64,000 nt of DNA from Nocardia paucivorans NBRC 100373 (GCF_000308675.1 NZ_BAGE01000001.1:124001-188000); one strand, 5' to 3'; positions 19,389 through 31,822 are shown, counted from the first letter of the stretch. Notes: generated by a model not told the origin, from the sequence alone. Numbers and translations: made by a program.

Positions 19389-19402
19389 CGAGATCGGGTT
19401 GT

Positions 19403-21406
19403 TCAGCCCGCCAGGGTCGGTTCGGGTTCCGCCTGCGGGGGTGTATCGCCGGGAGATGGTTCCGCGACGGGGGTCTGCTCGGGCCCGGACACGCCCTGCT
19501 GTGGGTCGCCGCCGGGCTGCGGGGCCGCGGGCGCCGGTGTTTCGGCAACCGGTGCCGCGGGGGCCGGTAGGGGCTGTCCGCCCTGGTCCGGCTCGGTATT
19601 GCCCGGGGCCTGTTGCTGGTGGGTCTGGATATAGCTGCGCCACACCGTGGTGACTATGTCGGTGAGTTCGTTGAGGATCAGCGAACCGTTCTGGAAGTCG
19701 AGGCGCAGCCCGTCGGGTACGGGGTAGGCATTGCTGAGCGGCAGGCCGAGCGCGCCGGTGTCGGCGCCCAGTTCCAGGAAACGATCCAGGATCTTGCCGG
19801 TTACCTCGTGGGCCGATCCGTCCGGTGCGGTGTAGACATTGCCGTTGACGAATTCGGCGTACTGCTGGCCCTGCGCCGCGGGCATCGGTTCGGATACCGC
19901 CTGGCCGAGTGGACCGTCCGGTCCGCCGGTGGAAGCCCAATACCTGGCGACGAGGTTGTCGTGCGCCATGGCGAGCAGTTTGGCGGTGAGCGCGGCCAGA
20001 GCCGCCATATCCGACCGGTTCGGACGCCGGGTTTGTTCGGGTCGGACGCTGCCGCCGCCGGCCGTGCCCGCGGCGATGGCGCGGATGCGATCCATCTGGG
20101 CGTAGGCGGCGTCGCCGGGGCAGCTGGTGTGACCGACATCTCGGTGGGCGAAGACGATTGGCAACTCCACCTGTTCCCCGCGGGCGTACGGGGTGAACTG
20201 GGTGCCCTCGGAGTACATGACGGTGCGTCCCTGTGGGTCGAGCCCGGCGATCTTGGTCCGCCAACCGACGAACCGCCCGGCGGCCTCGATGCTCGCCTCG
20301 GACGGGGTCTCGCGTTCGTAGTTGCCCATGAGCGCCACCCCGGAGGTGTTCTCGTTGAACCCTCCCGCGTGGGCGCCCTGAACCGGCTTGTCCAGCCCGC
20401 CGTAACGGCCTTCGAAGATCTGCCCGTATTTATCGATCAGGGCGTTGTAGCCGATATCGCACCAGCCCAGGGTCTGCGCGTGATACGTGTAGATGGCGCG
20501 GACGATTCCGGCCGACTCGGCCTTGGAGTAGTCGTTGCGGCCGGCGGTGTGGTGGATGGTGACCCCGCCCAGACCGTCGTCGTAGGTGGGTTCCTGGCAG
20601 CGGATGGATTCGTCGGCTCCCCATTGGCCACGGGTGATCACGCGCGGTCCGCCGTTCGGCAGTTCCGCCGCGATGCTGTCGAGCTCGGCGTCACCGGCCC
20701 CGTTGCCCGGGTCGATGAGCACCGCGGTGAGGCCCGGGACGGTCGCGCCCACCGGATGGCCCGTGGTGACGGGTTGGACCGCGGGGTCGGCCGGTGGGGC
20801 GCTTTCCTTCCGGGTCACCAGAATCTGCACCGCCTGGGTATTGCCGACATAGATCGGTTCGGTGCCGTGGGGGCCGTTCGTCGCGGTGCCGCCTTGTTCC
20901 TCTATGGGTTCGGCCCGGTACCACGGACCCCAGGTGCCGTCCGGTTGCCGCGCGCGGATCAGGGCCGTGGTGTTCGTCAGGTCTTCGGCGGTGAGGGCGA
21001 CCACGCTGAACGGGGTCTCCTGGGTGAGTTCCTTGACATGCGCCCCCACGTCGTTCCCGAGTTCGGGTGGGACGGCAGCGGGGGGCGGTGCGGGGGCGTG
21101 GGGGTCGGCGACGAATTGGATGCCGTCGGGTGTGGGGCCGGCAGCGGTCGCGATCGGCAGCGTTGCGGGTAGATCGGAAAGCCTCAGGTCGGAGAACTCG
21201 GCGCCGATGAGTTCGCGTAGCGGCAGCACGGTATCGGAGGCGGTGTGCAGGCCCACCTCGACCAGCCGTGTCCCGACGGCGGCGGGTTCGTTGTCACCGG
21301 TTGTGCGGTAGTCGCCGGAATCTCCGGGCAGGAGCGCCGGAGTTGCAACCGCGAGAACCGCGATTACAGGGAGAACATAGGAACGCTTCGGTTTGGGGTA
21401 GAGCAC
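19403..21406 (-). CDS. Exported N-acetylmuramoyl-L-alanine amidase with LGFP repeats
   Basis: This 667-aa exported protein has a signal/anchor segment (about residues 10-26) and a long N-terminal region containing a WYRAEP stretch. The PGRP/amidase_2 domain (about 250-420) carries zinc ligands in VTIHHTA and in HRDVGHTSCPGD, with the family Trp in ITRGQWGADE. One or more LGFP-like repeats follow (about 480-580; GPLGQAV, LGALGLPLSNAY), then a Pro/Ala/Gln-rich tail. It would cleave the stem peptide from peptidoglycan; LGFP repeats tether proteins to the envelope. It resembles Rv3811. The frame reaches a TTG at 21418, but GGAG lies 6 nt before GTG 21406, so that start is chosen. Confidence 0.88.
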   Translation of the reverse strand: MLYPKPKRSYVLPVIAVLAVATPALLPGDSGDYRTTGDNEPAAVGTRLVEVGLHTASDTVLPLRELIGAEFSDLRLSDLPATLPIATAAGPTPDGIQFVADPHAPAPPPAAVPPELGNDVGAHVKELTQETPFSVVALTAEDLTNTTALIRARQPDGTWGPWYRAEPIEEQGGTATNGPHGTEPIYVGNTQAVQILVTRKESAPPADPAVQPVTTGHPVGATVPGLTAVLIDPGNGAGDAELDSIAAELPNGGPRVITRGQWGADESIRCQEPTYDDGLGGVTIHHTAGRNDYSKAESAGIVRAIYTYHAQTLGWCDIGYNALIDKYGQIFEGRYGGLDKPVQGAHAGGFNENTSGVALMGNYERETPSEASIEAAGRFVGWRTKIAGLDPQGRTVMYSEGTQFTPYARGEQVELPIVFAHRDVGHTSCPGDAAYAQMDRIRAIAAGTAGGGSVRPEQTRRPNRSDMAALAALTAKLLAMAHDNLVARYWASTGGPDGPLGQAVSEPMPAAQGQQYAEFVNGNVYTAPDGSAHEVTGKILDRFLELGADTGALGLPLSNAYPVPDGLRLDFQNGSLILNELTDIVTTVWRSYIQTHQQQAPGNTEPDQGGQPLPAPAAPVAETPAPAAPQPGGDPQQGVSGPEQTPVAEPSPGDTPPQAEPEPTLAG

Positions 21407-21480
21407 GAGCGTCTCCAATCAGGGTTTTTCGAACCGGTGATCAATGAGATGTTTCGCTCTTGCATACAGACGTCTCAAAG

Positions 21481-21507
21481 ATCACACTAGTCACAAACGT
21501 CACATCT
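21481..21507. promoter_or_regulatory. Three MtrA-like 9-bp direct repeats
   Basis: The units ATCACACTA (21481-21489), GTCACAAAC (21490-21498) and GTCACATCT (21499-21507) repeat at exactly 9 bp with an invariant TCACA. A fourth degraded unit, GTCTCAAAG, is at 21472-21480. M. tuberculosis MtrA is reported to bind direct repeats of a GTCACAgcg-like 9-mer. The repeats lie between divergent cell-wall remodelling genes, a typical MtrA setting. Confidence 0.6.
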
Positions 21508-21619
21508 CTAAACCTGTGGTTGAGGCTTTACCTGATCGCTCGAATGTAGCTCTCGAATCGTGACCCGCCGATACGACATGCCGGACGCGCCGCGTAGGGA
21601 TGAACGAGGGAGTGCACGG

Positions 21620-23290
21620 ATGCCACAACAAAACCACAACAACCGCCCCCAGCCGGGCCGGCGTCCGCGAAACACGCCGGTAAGGGCCTGGTTATCCCGC
21701 TTGACATGGCGGAGAACCATTCGGGCCGGTACAGCGCTCGCCATCGGGGTCGCGGCCGGTTTGCTCGCCGAACCCCTGATCTGGCCCGGTGACAGCGCGG
21801 ACCCGGCCTATCGCACCGTCGCCGAACCCACGCATGGGCGCGGGCTGAGTCAGTTGGGCGCCATGCGCAATGCGCGCGACGGATGGACGGCCGAACGTAT
21901 TCTGGGGCACTACTATCCGGGCGCCACCCTGGGCAGCGTCGGTCCCGCCTCGATATCGGTATGGCTCACCAGTCGGGACGGCGCCGATCTGAGCGCCTTT
22001 TCCGATATGGGCGCGCGTGTGGCCGGTCGGCTGGTGAAACCGGGACAGGTGGCCCATCTGATCCCGCGGCCGAACGGGCGGGCCGATGTCAAGGTGACCA
22101 CCGGCTGTGAAGGCGAGGTGATCTGGCAGACCGAAACCGACGATCCCTGGATTTACCCCCTCGATCCCTCGCCGAACCGGCCGGCGACCGAACATCTGAC
22201 CCTGTGCGGTGGTGGCTCCTATCGCGGTTCCCTGGGTGTGGCGGAGTCCGGCGGTGCCGTCCACACGGTGAACCGGGTCGATGTCGAGGACTATCTGCTC
22301 GGTGTGCTCCCGGCCGAGGTCCAGGCGAATTGGGCCGACTCCGGCGCCGCCGAGGCCCTGCGCGCACAGGCCATCGCCGCCCGCTCCTACGCCCTGGCCG
22401 AACAGCGCTATCCCTTCGCCCAGACCTGCGATACCTCCGACTGTCAGACCTATCCCGGGACCGCCAAGGAAGACCGGCGCACCAACGTCGCGGTGGACTC
22501 CACCACGGGCACCGTCCTGCTGCGGGAGGGACGGATCCTGCGGGCGGAGTACTCCTCCGCGTCCGAGGACGGCCCTCCGGCGGATATCCGGATCTTCGAG
22601 GTGGGGCCGACGCCGGCCGAGCTGACCATCGGAACGCCGGTTCCGGGCGCGCCGCGCTTCCGGGTCGATCTCGGGGTGCCCGTCGACCCGAATACCGACC
22701 CCGCCACCGCCGAGCAGGCCCGGCACGAACGGGTCGAGCTGGTGCCGAACGCTTCCCTTCCCCTGGGGTCGCAGCCGGGGCCCCGGCCGGATGTTTCGCC
22801 GGGGCAGCAACCGGGTGCTCCGGCCGGGCCGCCACCAGGAGCCGGGCCGGGTGCTCCGGCGGGTGCGGAACCGAGCGCGCCCGCGGCATCCGAACCGAAT
22901 GCCTCCGCGAACCGCGATCCCGGCGCGCCCGGCACCGGATCGCCCACCGACTCGCCGGGTGCCTCCGATACACCCAGGCGGCCACCGACGGCGATCGAGA
23001 CCGAATACGCCCGCTTGGGCGGCGCCGACAGCGTCGTCGGGAAACCGCTCGGTCCGGAGATGCGGCTGCCCGGTAATCGAGGCACCTACCGACTGTTCGA
23101 GAAGGGTGTGATCATCGATACCCCCATGCTCGGCACCCAGGTCGTCGATTTCGACGCCCTGATGCGGATGGTCCCCGGAATGGAGGGAACCGAACCGGGT
23201 GACGCGGGCCCGTCCCAGGCCATACCGGCCCCTCGACTGCCCGAGGGGCCGGCCGACTCCGAGGCGCCCGCCGGTACCGGCCCGCGGTGA
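21620..23290 (+). CDS. SpoIID/LytB-domain exported protein with LGFP-like C-terminus
   Basis: This 556-aa protein has a basic N-terminus and one hydrophobic segment (about residues 38-55). A SpoIID/LytB domain (about 65-330) contains HGRGLSQLGAM, the core VNRVDVEDYLLGVLPAEVQ, and AQAIAARSYAL, where the catalytic-type acidic residue of lytic transglycosylases lies. A Pro/Ala/Gly-rich linker (about 385-480) leads to an LGFP-like repeat (YARLGGADSVVGKPLG, about 478). It is probably an envelope peptidoglycan glycan-strand enzyme or amidase activator. GAGGGAG (21606-21612) lies 7 nt before ATG 21620; the frame also extends to GTG 21560. It is divergent from the amidase gene. Confidence 0.82.
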   Translation: MPQQNHNNRPQPGRRPRNTPVRAWLSRLTWRRTIRAGTALAIGVAAGLLAEPLIWPGDSADPAYRTVAEPTHGRGLSQLGAMRNARDGWTAERILGHYYPGATLGSVGPASISVWLTSRDGADLSAFSDMGARVAGRLVKPGQVAHLIPRPNGRADVKVTTGCEGEVIWQTETDDPWIYPLDPSPNRPATEHLTLCGGGSYRGSLGVAESGGAVHTVNRVDVEDYLLGVLPAEVQANWADSGAAEALRAQAIAARSYALAEQRYPFAQTCDTSDCQTYPGTAKEDRRTNVAVDSTTGTVLLREGRILRAEYSSASEDGPPADIRIFEVGPTPAELTIGTPVPGAPRFRVDLGVPVDPNTDPATAEQARHERVELVPNASLPLGSQPGPRPDVSPGQQPGAPAGPPPGAGPGAPAGAEPSAPAASEPNASANRDPGAPGTGSPTDSPGASDTPRRPPTAIETEYARLGGADSVVGKPLGPEMRLPGNRGTYRLFEKGVIIDTPMLGTQVVDFDALMRMVPGMEGTEPGDAGPSQAIPAPRLPEGPADSEAPAGTGPR

Positions 23291-23329
23291 CCCCTGCGAG
23301 AGAACGGTCGAGAACGCCGGAATTCGGCC

Positions 23330-23360
23330 TTGACCTTGACGTAGCGTCAACTTGCACGCT
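23330..23360 (+). promoter_or_regulatory. MerR-type operator and promoter
   Basis: TTGACC (23330-23335) can serve as -35. The perfect dyad TTGACG-TAG-CGTCAA (23336-23350) fills the spacer. CACGCT (23355-23360), 19 nt from the -35, can serve as -10. An overlong spacer occupied by a dyad is the standard MerR-family promoter design. The site overlaps no gene and lies 35 nt before the MerR gene. Confidence 0.6.
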
Positions 23361-23394
23361 GGTGGTACCGACGCGAACGGAAAGGAGAAAGGTC

Positions 23395-24165
23395 GTGGGA
23401 ACGCGGACCCGGGACGAGTGGTCCATCCAGGATCTGGCCAAGGCGGCCGGTACCACCAGCCGCACCCTGCGCCACTACGGGCAATTGGGGCTGTTGCCGC
23501 CCAGCCGGATCGGCGCCAACGGGTACCGCTACTACGACCAGGACTCGCTGGTACGGCTACAACGCATTCTGCTGTTGCGCGACCTCGGACTCGGACTTCC
23601 GGTCATCGCCGAAGTCCTCGCCGGAGAGCAGGATGCCACCGCCGCGTTGCGCACCCATCTGGAACTGCTGCGGCAGGAACAGGATCGGATCCGCCGCCGG
23701 ATCGAGTCGGTACACACCACGCTGAGCAAGATGGAAAGAGGTGAACGACTCGTGGCCGCCGAGGTTTTCGACGGGTTCGACAACACCCGATACAAGGACG
23801 AGGTCATCGAGCGCTGGGGGAAGGAGGCGTACGAGAGCGGGGACCGCTGGTGGCGGTCGATGAGCGAGGCCGACCAACGGACATTCCTGCAGACCCATAG
23901 CGATATCGCGGCCGACTACGGCCGGGCCCACACCGCCGGGCTCGCCCCGGACAGCGCCGAGGCGCAGGCCATCGCGGCTCGCCACTACGAGTGGGTCGCG
24001 CAGGGATGGCAGGGTAGACGACCCGATGCGCAGGCCTTCGCCGGTTTGGGTGAGATGTATGTGGCCGATGAGCGTTTCGCGGCGAATTACGAGGTCCACG
24101 GCGCGGGTACCGCGGAATTCGTCCGTGATGCCATGCGGGTCTACGCCGATATCAACCTGGCGTAG
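23395..24165 (+). CDS. MerR-family regulator with TipAS-like domain
   Basis: This 256-aa protein has an N-terminal MerR winged helix (about residues 8-75; WSIQDLAKAAGTTSRTLRHYGQLGLLPP, then NGYRYYDQDSLVRLQRIL) and a coiled-coil dimerisation helix (about 80-120). The C-terminal domain (about 135-250) contains RWGKEAYESGDRWW and YVADERFAANYEVHG, the TipAS/antibiotic-recognition fold. Such proteins sense hydrophobic drugs and activate promoters with a 19-bp spacer. GTG 23395 has GGAG 7 nt upstream. It is likely autoregulated through the dyad at 23336-23350. No obvious drug-pump target lies beside it. Confidence 0.9.
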   Translation: MGTRTRDEWSIQDLAKAAGTTSRTLRHYGQLGLLPPSRIGANGYRYYDQDSLVRLQRILLLRDLGLGLPVIAEVLAGEQDATAALRTHLELLRQEQDRIRRRIESVHTTLSKMERGERLVAAEVFDGFDNTRYKDEVIERWGKEAYESGDRWWRSMSEADQRTFLQTHSDIAADYGRAHTAGLAPDSAEAQAIAARHYEWVAQGWQGRRPDAQAFAGLGEMYVADERFAANYEVHGAGTAEFVRDAMRVYADINLA

Positions 24166-24197
24166 GGCACCGGACGGTAAGGGCGTCGAGGCGACCG

Positions 24198-24232
24198 GAA
24201 AGCGTCCGCACTCTTCGGGTGCAGACGCTTTC
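24198..24232 (+). terminator. Hairpin terminator after the MerR gene
   Basis: The 13-nt arms 24198-24210 and 24220-24232 pair with one mismatch around a 9-nt loop, and a short T-containing tail follows. It lies 32 nt after the MerR stop. Confidence 0.65.
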
Positions 24233-24315
24233 TGTCGTTTCCGGCGGCCGTTGTGGCACAGTGGGTCCGCATGCGCACGGCCACGGGGGCGCACGGACCA
24301 GGGGAGGGAATCCCG

Positions 24316-24933
24316 ATGAGTTATCCATACGGTGGACCCGGCCATCCGCATCCACCGGGCCATCCGGTACCGCCCGGCTACCCGGCCCCGGCGGGATACG
24401 GCTACCCATACGTGCCGCGGCCACCGAGCGGCGGTACCGCTATCACCGCCGGGATCCTGGCGATCATCGGCGGGGTGGTGAGTCTCCTGATCGCCGTATC
24501 CGGGATTATCGCAGCATTCGACCGGCGCGACAGTTCACTGGCAACCGGCGCGCGTAGGCGTGGGAGCAGTAGTTCGAGCCATAGCGATGTGGATGTCGAT
24601 ATCGACCTCAGCGGGATCGATGGCCTGAGTCTCTTCCTCGGCGTCGTCGCCGCCCTTGTGGCCCTGCTCCTGCTGATCGGCGGCATCATGCTTCTCCGCC
24701 GCAGCGGTATCGGGCGGATCATGGTCATCGTGGGCTGTTCGGTGTATCTGCTCATGATAGTGGTCGGTATTGCCCGGGTCGGCGCGTTCGCCGGTCCGTT
24801 GTCCGTGTTCTTCCCGGTGCTCACTCTGGTAATGGCCTCGTCGGGGTCCACCAAACGCTGGATCGAGGCCGGTCGGTCGCCGATGCCGGTCGCCGGTGGT
24901 TACGGTCAACCGCCCTATCCGACCTACGGATGA
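24316..24933 (+). CDS. Small membrane protein with Pro/Tyr/Gly-rich N-terminus
   Basis: This is a 205-aa protein. The first 40 residues are a Pro/Tyr/Gly/His-rich cytoplasmic tail (MSYPYGGPGHPHPPGHPV...). Four hydrophobic segments follow (about residues 44-68, 105-130, 135-158 and 160-180), and the C-terminus is again Tyr/Pro-rich. Between the first two helices is a Ser-run plus an Asp-rich stretch (SSSSSHSDVDVDIDLSG). ATG 24316 follows GGGGAGGGAA by a good distance. No family function is known to me. Similar Tyr/Pro-rich tails occur in many actinobacterial membrane proteins. Confidence 0.72.
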   Translation: MSYPYGGPGHPHPPGHPVPPGYPAPAGYGYPYVPRPPSGGTAITAGILAIIGGVVSLLIAVSGIIAAFDRRDSSLATGARRRGSSSSSHSDVDVDIDLSGIDGLSLFLGVVAALVALLLLIGGIMLLRRSGIGRIMVIVGCSVYLLMIVVGIARVGAFAGPLSVFFPVLTLVMASSGSTKRWIEAGRSPMPVAGGYGQPPYPTYG

Positions 24934-28288
<3,355 letters not shown>

Positions 28289-28292
<4 letters not shown>

Positions 28293-28864
28293 CCTCGGTG
28301 AATACGGCATTGAACGCCGGCAGCGGTGCCGGCCCCGCACCCGAGGTGGCGGTGATCGAGGCCGTGCAGGGCGCGATCGGCACGCCGGCGGTGATCTCCG
28401 CGGCGCGCGGGATGTCGCATTTCGGCGAGCACGCGCTCGGGTGGGTCGGTATCGCCGCGGTCGGCGCCTTGCTGGACAAGCCGCGGCGGCGGCGTTGGGT
28501 CGGGGTGGCGGTCGGCGCGGTCGGCGCCCACGCGGCCTCGATCGTGATCAAGCGGATCGTCCGCCGACCCCGGCCGCATGCGCCGTCGGTGCAGGTCAAC
28601 GTATCGACGCCGAGTAAGTTGAGCTTCCCGTCCTCGCATGCCACCTCCACGACCGCGGCGGCGGTGTTGCTCGGAAAATTGACCGGGCTACCCTTGCCTG
28701 CGGTGCTCGTACCACCGATGTTGCTCTCACGGGTTGTGCTCGGGGTCCACTATCCCTCCGATGTACTCGCCGGTTCGGCGCTCGGTGCCGCGTCCGCCGC
28801 CGCCCTGCTCGCCGCCGAAAAGAGACTCGACAGTGACCGCACAAGAAGAAAAGGCGCTGCCTGA
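28289..28864 (+). CDS. PAP2-family phosphatase of the decaprenyl-arabinose pathway
   Basis: This 191-aa membrane phosphatase has the three PAP2 motifs: KRIVRRPRP (about residues 89-97), FPSSHATS (about 112-119) and SRVVLGVHYPSDVLAG (about 146-161, with the catalytic His). It matches Rv3807c, proposed to dephosphorylate decaprenylphosphoryl-5-phosphoribose after UbiA and before DprE1. The gene order glfT2-PAP2-ubiA is the same as in M. tuberculosis. GTG 28289 overlaps the glfT2 stop as GTGA. Assignment to the pathway rests on context. Confidence 0.9.
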
Positions 28865-28865
28865 T

Positions 28866-29792
28866 ATGAGCGAAGAACCCACCGGCGCCGATCTGGCCGA
28901 AGCCGTTGTCAAAGGACCGCCGAAAACACTGGTCGGCGGCCTGGTCAAGGCCGTCCGTCCGCGGCAGTGGGTGAAGAACGTCCTGGTGCTGGCGGCTCCG
29001 CTGGCGGCGGGCACGGTCACCGATGTCGACGTGCTCGCCCATGTCGGCATCGCCTTCGTGGTCTTCTGTATGGCCGCCTCGGGTATCTACCTGGTCAACG
29101 ACGCCATGGACGTGGAGGCCGATCGGGCGCATCCGACCAAGCGGAACCGTCCGATCGCGGCCGGGGTGGTGCCGGTGAACCTGGCCTATGCGTTGGCGGC
29201 GGTGCTGTTGATCGGATCACTGCTGGTCTCGCTGTTGGCCGCCTGGCAGCTGGCCGTGGTGATGGCCGTCTACATCGCCATTCAGCTGGGCTACTGCTTC
29301 GGGCTCAAACACCAGGCGGTCCTGGACATCTCCATCGTGTCCTCGGGCTTCCTACTGCGCGCGGTGGCGGGCGGCGCCGCGGCGGGGATACCGCTGTCGC
29401 AGTGGTTCCTGCTGATCATGGCGTTCGGCTCGCTGTTCATGGCGGCCGGTAAACGTTATGCCGAACTGCAGATCGCGCTGTCGACCGGCGCCAAGATCCG
29501 CAAATCGCTGGAGTACTACACACCCACCTACCTGCGGTTCATCTGGACCCTGGCGGCGACCGCGGTGGTGGTGTTCTACGGTTTGTGGGCCTTCGAGCAG
29601 AACCAGAACAACGACACACAGTGGTTTGCGATCTCGATGGTGCCGTTCACCATCGCGATTCTGCGGTACGCGGTCGATGTGGACGGTGGTGAGGCCGGTG
29701 AGCCCGAGGAGATCGCCTTCCGGGACCGTGTTCTGCAACTTCTCGCCGTAGCCTGGATCGGAGCGGTAGGTGTCGCTGTCTACCTCACCTGA
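28866..29792 (+). CDS. ubiA: Decaprenyl-phosphate phosphoribosyltransferase
   Basis: This 308-aa polytopic UbiA-superfamily prenyltransferase transfers phosphoribose from PRPP to decaprenyl phosphate, the first step of DPA synthesis. The aspartate-rich motif NDAMDVEADR (Asn78, Asp79, Asp82) is followed by HPTKRNRPIAAG. The second conserved region is GYCFGLKH...LDISIVSSGFLLRAVAGG, with about nine helices overall. Rv3806c is 302 aa. ATG 28866 is one base after the previous stop; GTG 28833 inside the previous gene is the alternative. It overlaps aftB by 23 nt. Confidence 0.93.
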   Translation: MSEEPTGADLAEAVVKGPPKTLVGGLVKAVRPRQWVKNVLVLAAPLAAGTVTDVDVLAHVGIAFVVFCMAASGIYLVNDAMDVEADRAHPTKRNRPIAAGVVPVNLAYALAAVLLIGSLLVSLLAAWQLAVVMAVYIAIQLGYCFGLKHQAVLDISIVSSGFLLRAVAGGAAAGIPLSQWFLLIMAFGSLFMAAGKRYAELQIALSTGAKIRKSLEYYTPTYLRFIWTLAATAVVVFYGLWAFEQNQNNDTQWFAISMVPFTIAILRYAVDVDGGEAGEPEEIAFRDRVLQLLAVAWIGAVGVAVYLT

Positions 29793-31725
29793 CGAAAAGC
29801 TGGTAGCGGAGGCGGAGCGAATCGAACCCGCGCACGAGCGCTCCGCGGTCGAAGGGGAATTTCCGTCGCGGTTCGTGCGACTGTCCCGCACCACTTTCGT
29901 CGGTGGGATCGTGCTCGTCGCCGCCCTGTTCGCGCTCGGCGGCTGGCAGCGTCGGTGGATCGCCGACGACGGGCTCATCGTATTGCGCACCGTCCGCAAT
30001 CTGCTGGCGGGCAATGGCCCGGTGTTCAATGCCGGCGAGCGAGTGGAAACCAACACCAGCACCGCGTGGACCTATATCGTCTGGTTCTTCAGCTGGGTGA
30101 CCCAGGCGCGACTGGAGTACGTGGTGCTCGGGATCGCGCTGGTGCTGTCGGTGCTGGCCGTGACGTTCGCCATGCTCGGCACCGGCCGGCTGTGGGGCGG
30201 TACGTCCTCGGCACTGTTGTTGCCGGCGGGTGTGCTGGTCTATATCGCGCTTCCGCCCGCCCGCGACTACGCCACCTCGGGCCTGGAGAACTGCCTGGTC
30301 ATCTGCTGGATCGGCCTGCTGTGGTGGCTGTTGCTGCGCTGGAGCCAGGCCGCTCGCCCCCGGGTGCCCGCCTTGCTCGGACTGGTCTTCCTCGCCGGAC
30401 TGGCGCCGCTCATCCGGCCGGAGATGACCGTGGTGGGCGGGTTGGCCCTGCTGCTGATCTGGCTGGCGCCGATGCCGGAGTCGCGGTGGCGGCCGACGAC
30501 ACTGCGACTGGTGATCGTGGCCGTCGCCGGATTCGTGCCGCTGGCGTATCAGGTCTTCCGGATGGGCTATTACGGTCTGCCCTATCCGAATACGGCGGTG
30601 GCCAAGGACGCAGGTGGCGCCAAATGGGGCCAGGGTTTCACCTATCTGTGGGATCTGGTCGGCCCGTATTTTCTGTGGGTGCCGCTGCTGACATTGCTCG
30701 CCGTGGGTGCCGTTGCGACATGGGGCCGCCGGCCGATCGTGCTCGCCGGCCTCGGCGAGGGCAGTGGTCGTGAGCGGCTGCACCGGGTGCGGAAGCGGTT
30801 GCGGTCGCCGAGTGCGGTGGTCGCGCTGGTGTTGTTCGCCGGTGCGCTGCTCACCGTCTACGCCTTGCGGGTGGGCGGCGATTTCATGCACGGCCGGATG
30901 TTGTTGCCGCAGTTGTTCCTGCTGCTGCTTCCGGTAATGGTCTTCCCAGTCCGCGTTCCCGCGCTGTCTCGGGAGGGGCTCGGGAAAACGATCGGGGTGC
31001 CCGCGATCGCGCTGACCGTCGTGGTGGTCTGGGCGCTGCTGGCGATGGGAACCACCGCCATCACGACCGGCACCAAGATCAGCAGGTCCGGGATCGTCGA
31101 CGAGCGCGTCTACTACGTGCTCAATACCGGCCACGACCATCCCATCCTCGCCGAGCACTACCTCGACTACGCCCGGATACGGCCCATGGTCGAGGCCATC
31201 GAACAGCACCCCGACGGGGGTTTGCTGCTGAACTCGCCGTCGTTCATGTTCTGGCATGTGGTGCCCCCGCCGCTGCCGATCCCCGAAGGTGGGGCCGGTC
31301 ATACGGTCTACTTCCTGAATCTGGGGATGACCAGTATGAACGTGCCCCTGAATGTTCGGGTTCTGGATCCGATGGGGCTGGCCTATCCGCTGGCCGCGCA
31401 TACCGACCGGCTCACCGACGGACGAATCGGCCACGACAAGAGCCTGTACTCGGACTGGGTGATCGTGGATACCGGGATGGTGGACCGCAAGCCGTGGATG
31501 CCCTGGTACATGGACGAGAAATGGGTCGATCAGGCCCGGGTCGCCATGTCCTGCCCGGACACCATCGCCTTGCAGCTGTCGTATCGGGAGCCACTCGGCT
31601 GGAAACGTTTCGCGCACAATCTGCGCAACGCCCTGCGGTTCGCCTCCTACCGCATCGACCGCGTACCCAAGTACGAGATCCAGCGGTGTGGCCTGGTCGA
31701 CCCGCACCCGTCGTCACCACGCTGA
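29770..31725 (+). CDS. aftB: Terminal beta-(1->2) arabinofuranosyltransferase AftB
   Basis: This 651-aa GT-C-fold integral membrane enzyme adds the terminal beta-1,2-arabinofuranose that later carries mycolates. A basic N-terminus precedes the first helix (about residues 40-58). The first periplasmic loop carries the acidic catalytic motif (WIADDGLIVLRTVRNLL, about residues 63-79). About nine more helices follow, then a soluble C-terminal domain (about 430-651). GGAG lies 6 nt before GTG 29770, inside ubiA, so the two are coupled. It is the last gene of the glf operon. Rv3805c is 627 aa. Confidence 0.93.
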   Translation: MSLSTSPDEKLVAEAERIEPAHERSAVEGEFPSRFVRLSRTTFVGGIVLVAALFALGGWQRRWIADDGLIVLRTVRNLLAGNGPVFNAGERVETNTSTAWTYIVWFFSWVTQARLEYVVLGIALVLSVLAVTFAMLGTGRLWGGTSSALLLPAGVLVYIALPPARDYATSGLENCLVICWIGLLWWLLLRWSQAARPRVPALLGLVFLAGLAPLIRPEMTVVGGLALLLIWLAPMPESRWRPTTLRLVIVAVAGFVPLAYQVFRMGYYGLPYPNTAVAKDAGGAKWGQGFTYLWDLVGPYFLWVPLLTLLAVGAVATWGRRPIVLAGLGEGSGRERLHRVRKRLRSPSAVVALVLFAGALLTVYALRVGGDFMHGRMLLPQLFLLLLPVMVFPVRVPALSREGLGKTIGVPAIALTVVVVWALLAMGTTAITTGTKISRSGIVDERVYYVLNTGHDHPILAEHYLDYARIRPMVEAIEQHPDGGLLLNSPSFMFWHVVPPPLPIPEGGAGHTVYFLNLGMTSMNVPLNVRVLDPMGLAYPLAAHTDRLTDGRIGHDKSLYSDWVIVDTGMVDRKPWMPWYMDEKWVDQARVAMSCPDTIALQLSYREPLGWKRFAHNLRNALRFASYRIDRVPKYEIQRCGLVDPHPSSPR

Positions 31726-31822
31726 CCCGTGCCTTCCTCGTTTCGGTGCGGTAAATCTCGGGGTGAGGGAGGAATTCGGGGCACGCGCGGGCCCGGTGGT
31801 CGGGTTAGGCTGCCGTGGTGTC

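Noticed and set aside
29785..31707. 640-codon minus-strand frame opposite aftB
   Set aside because: Gln/His/Arg-rich composition, no motif, and full overlap with a well-supported membrane enzyme.
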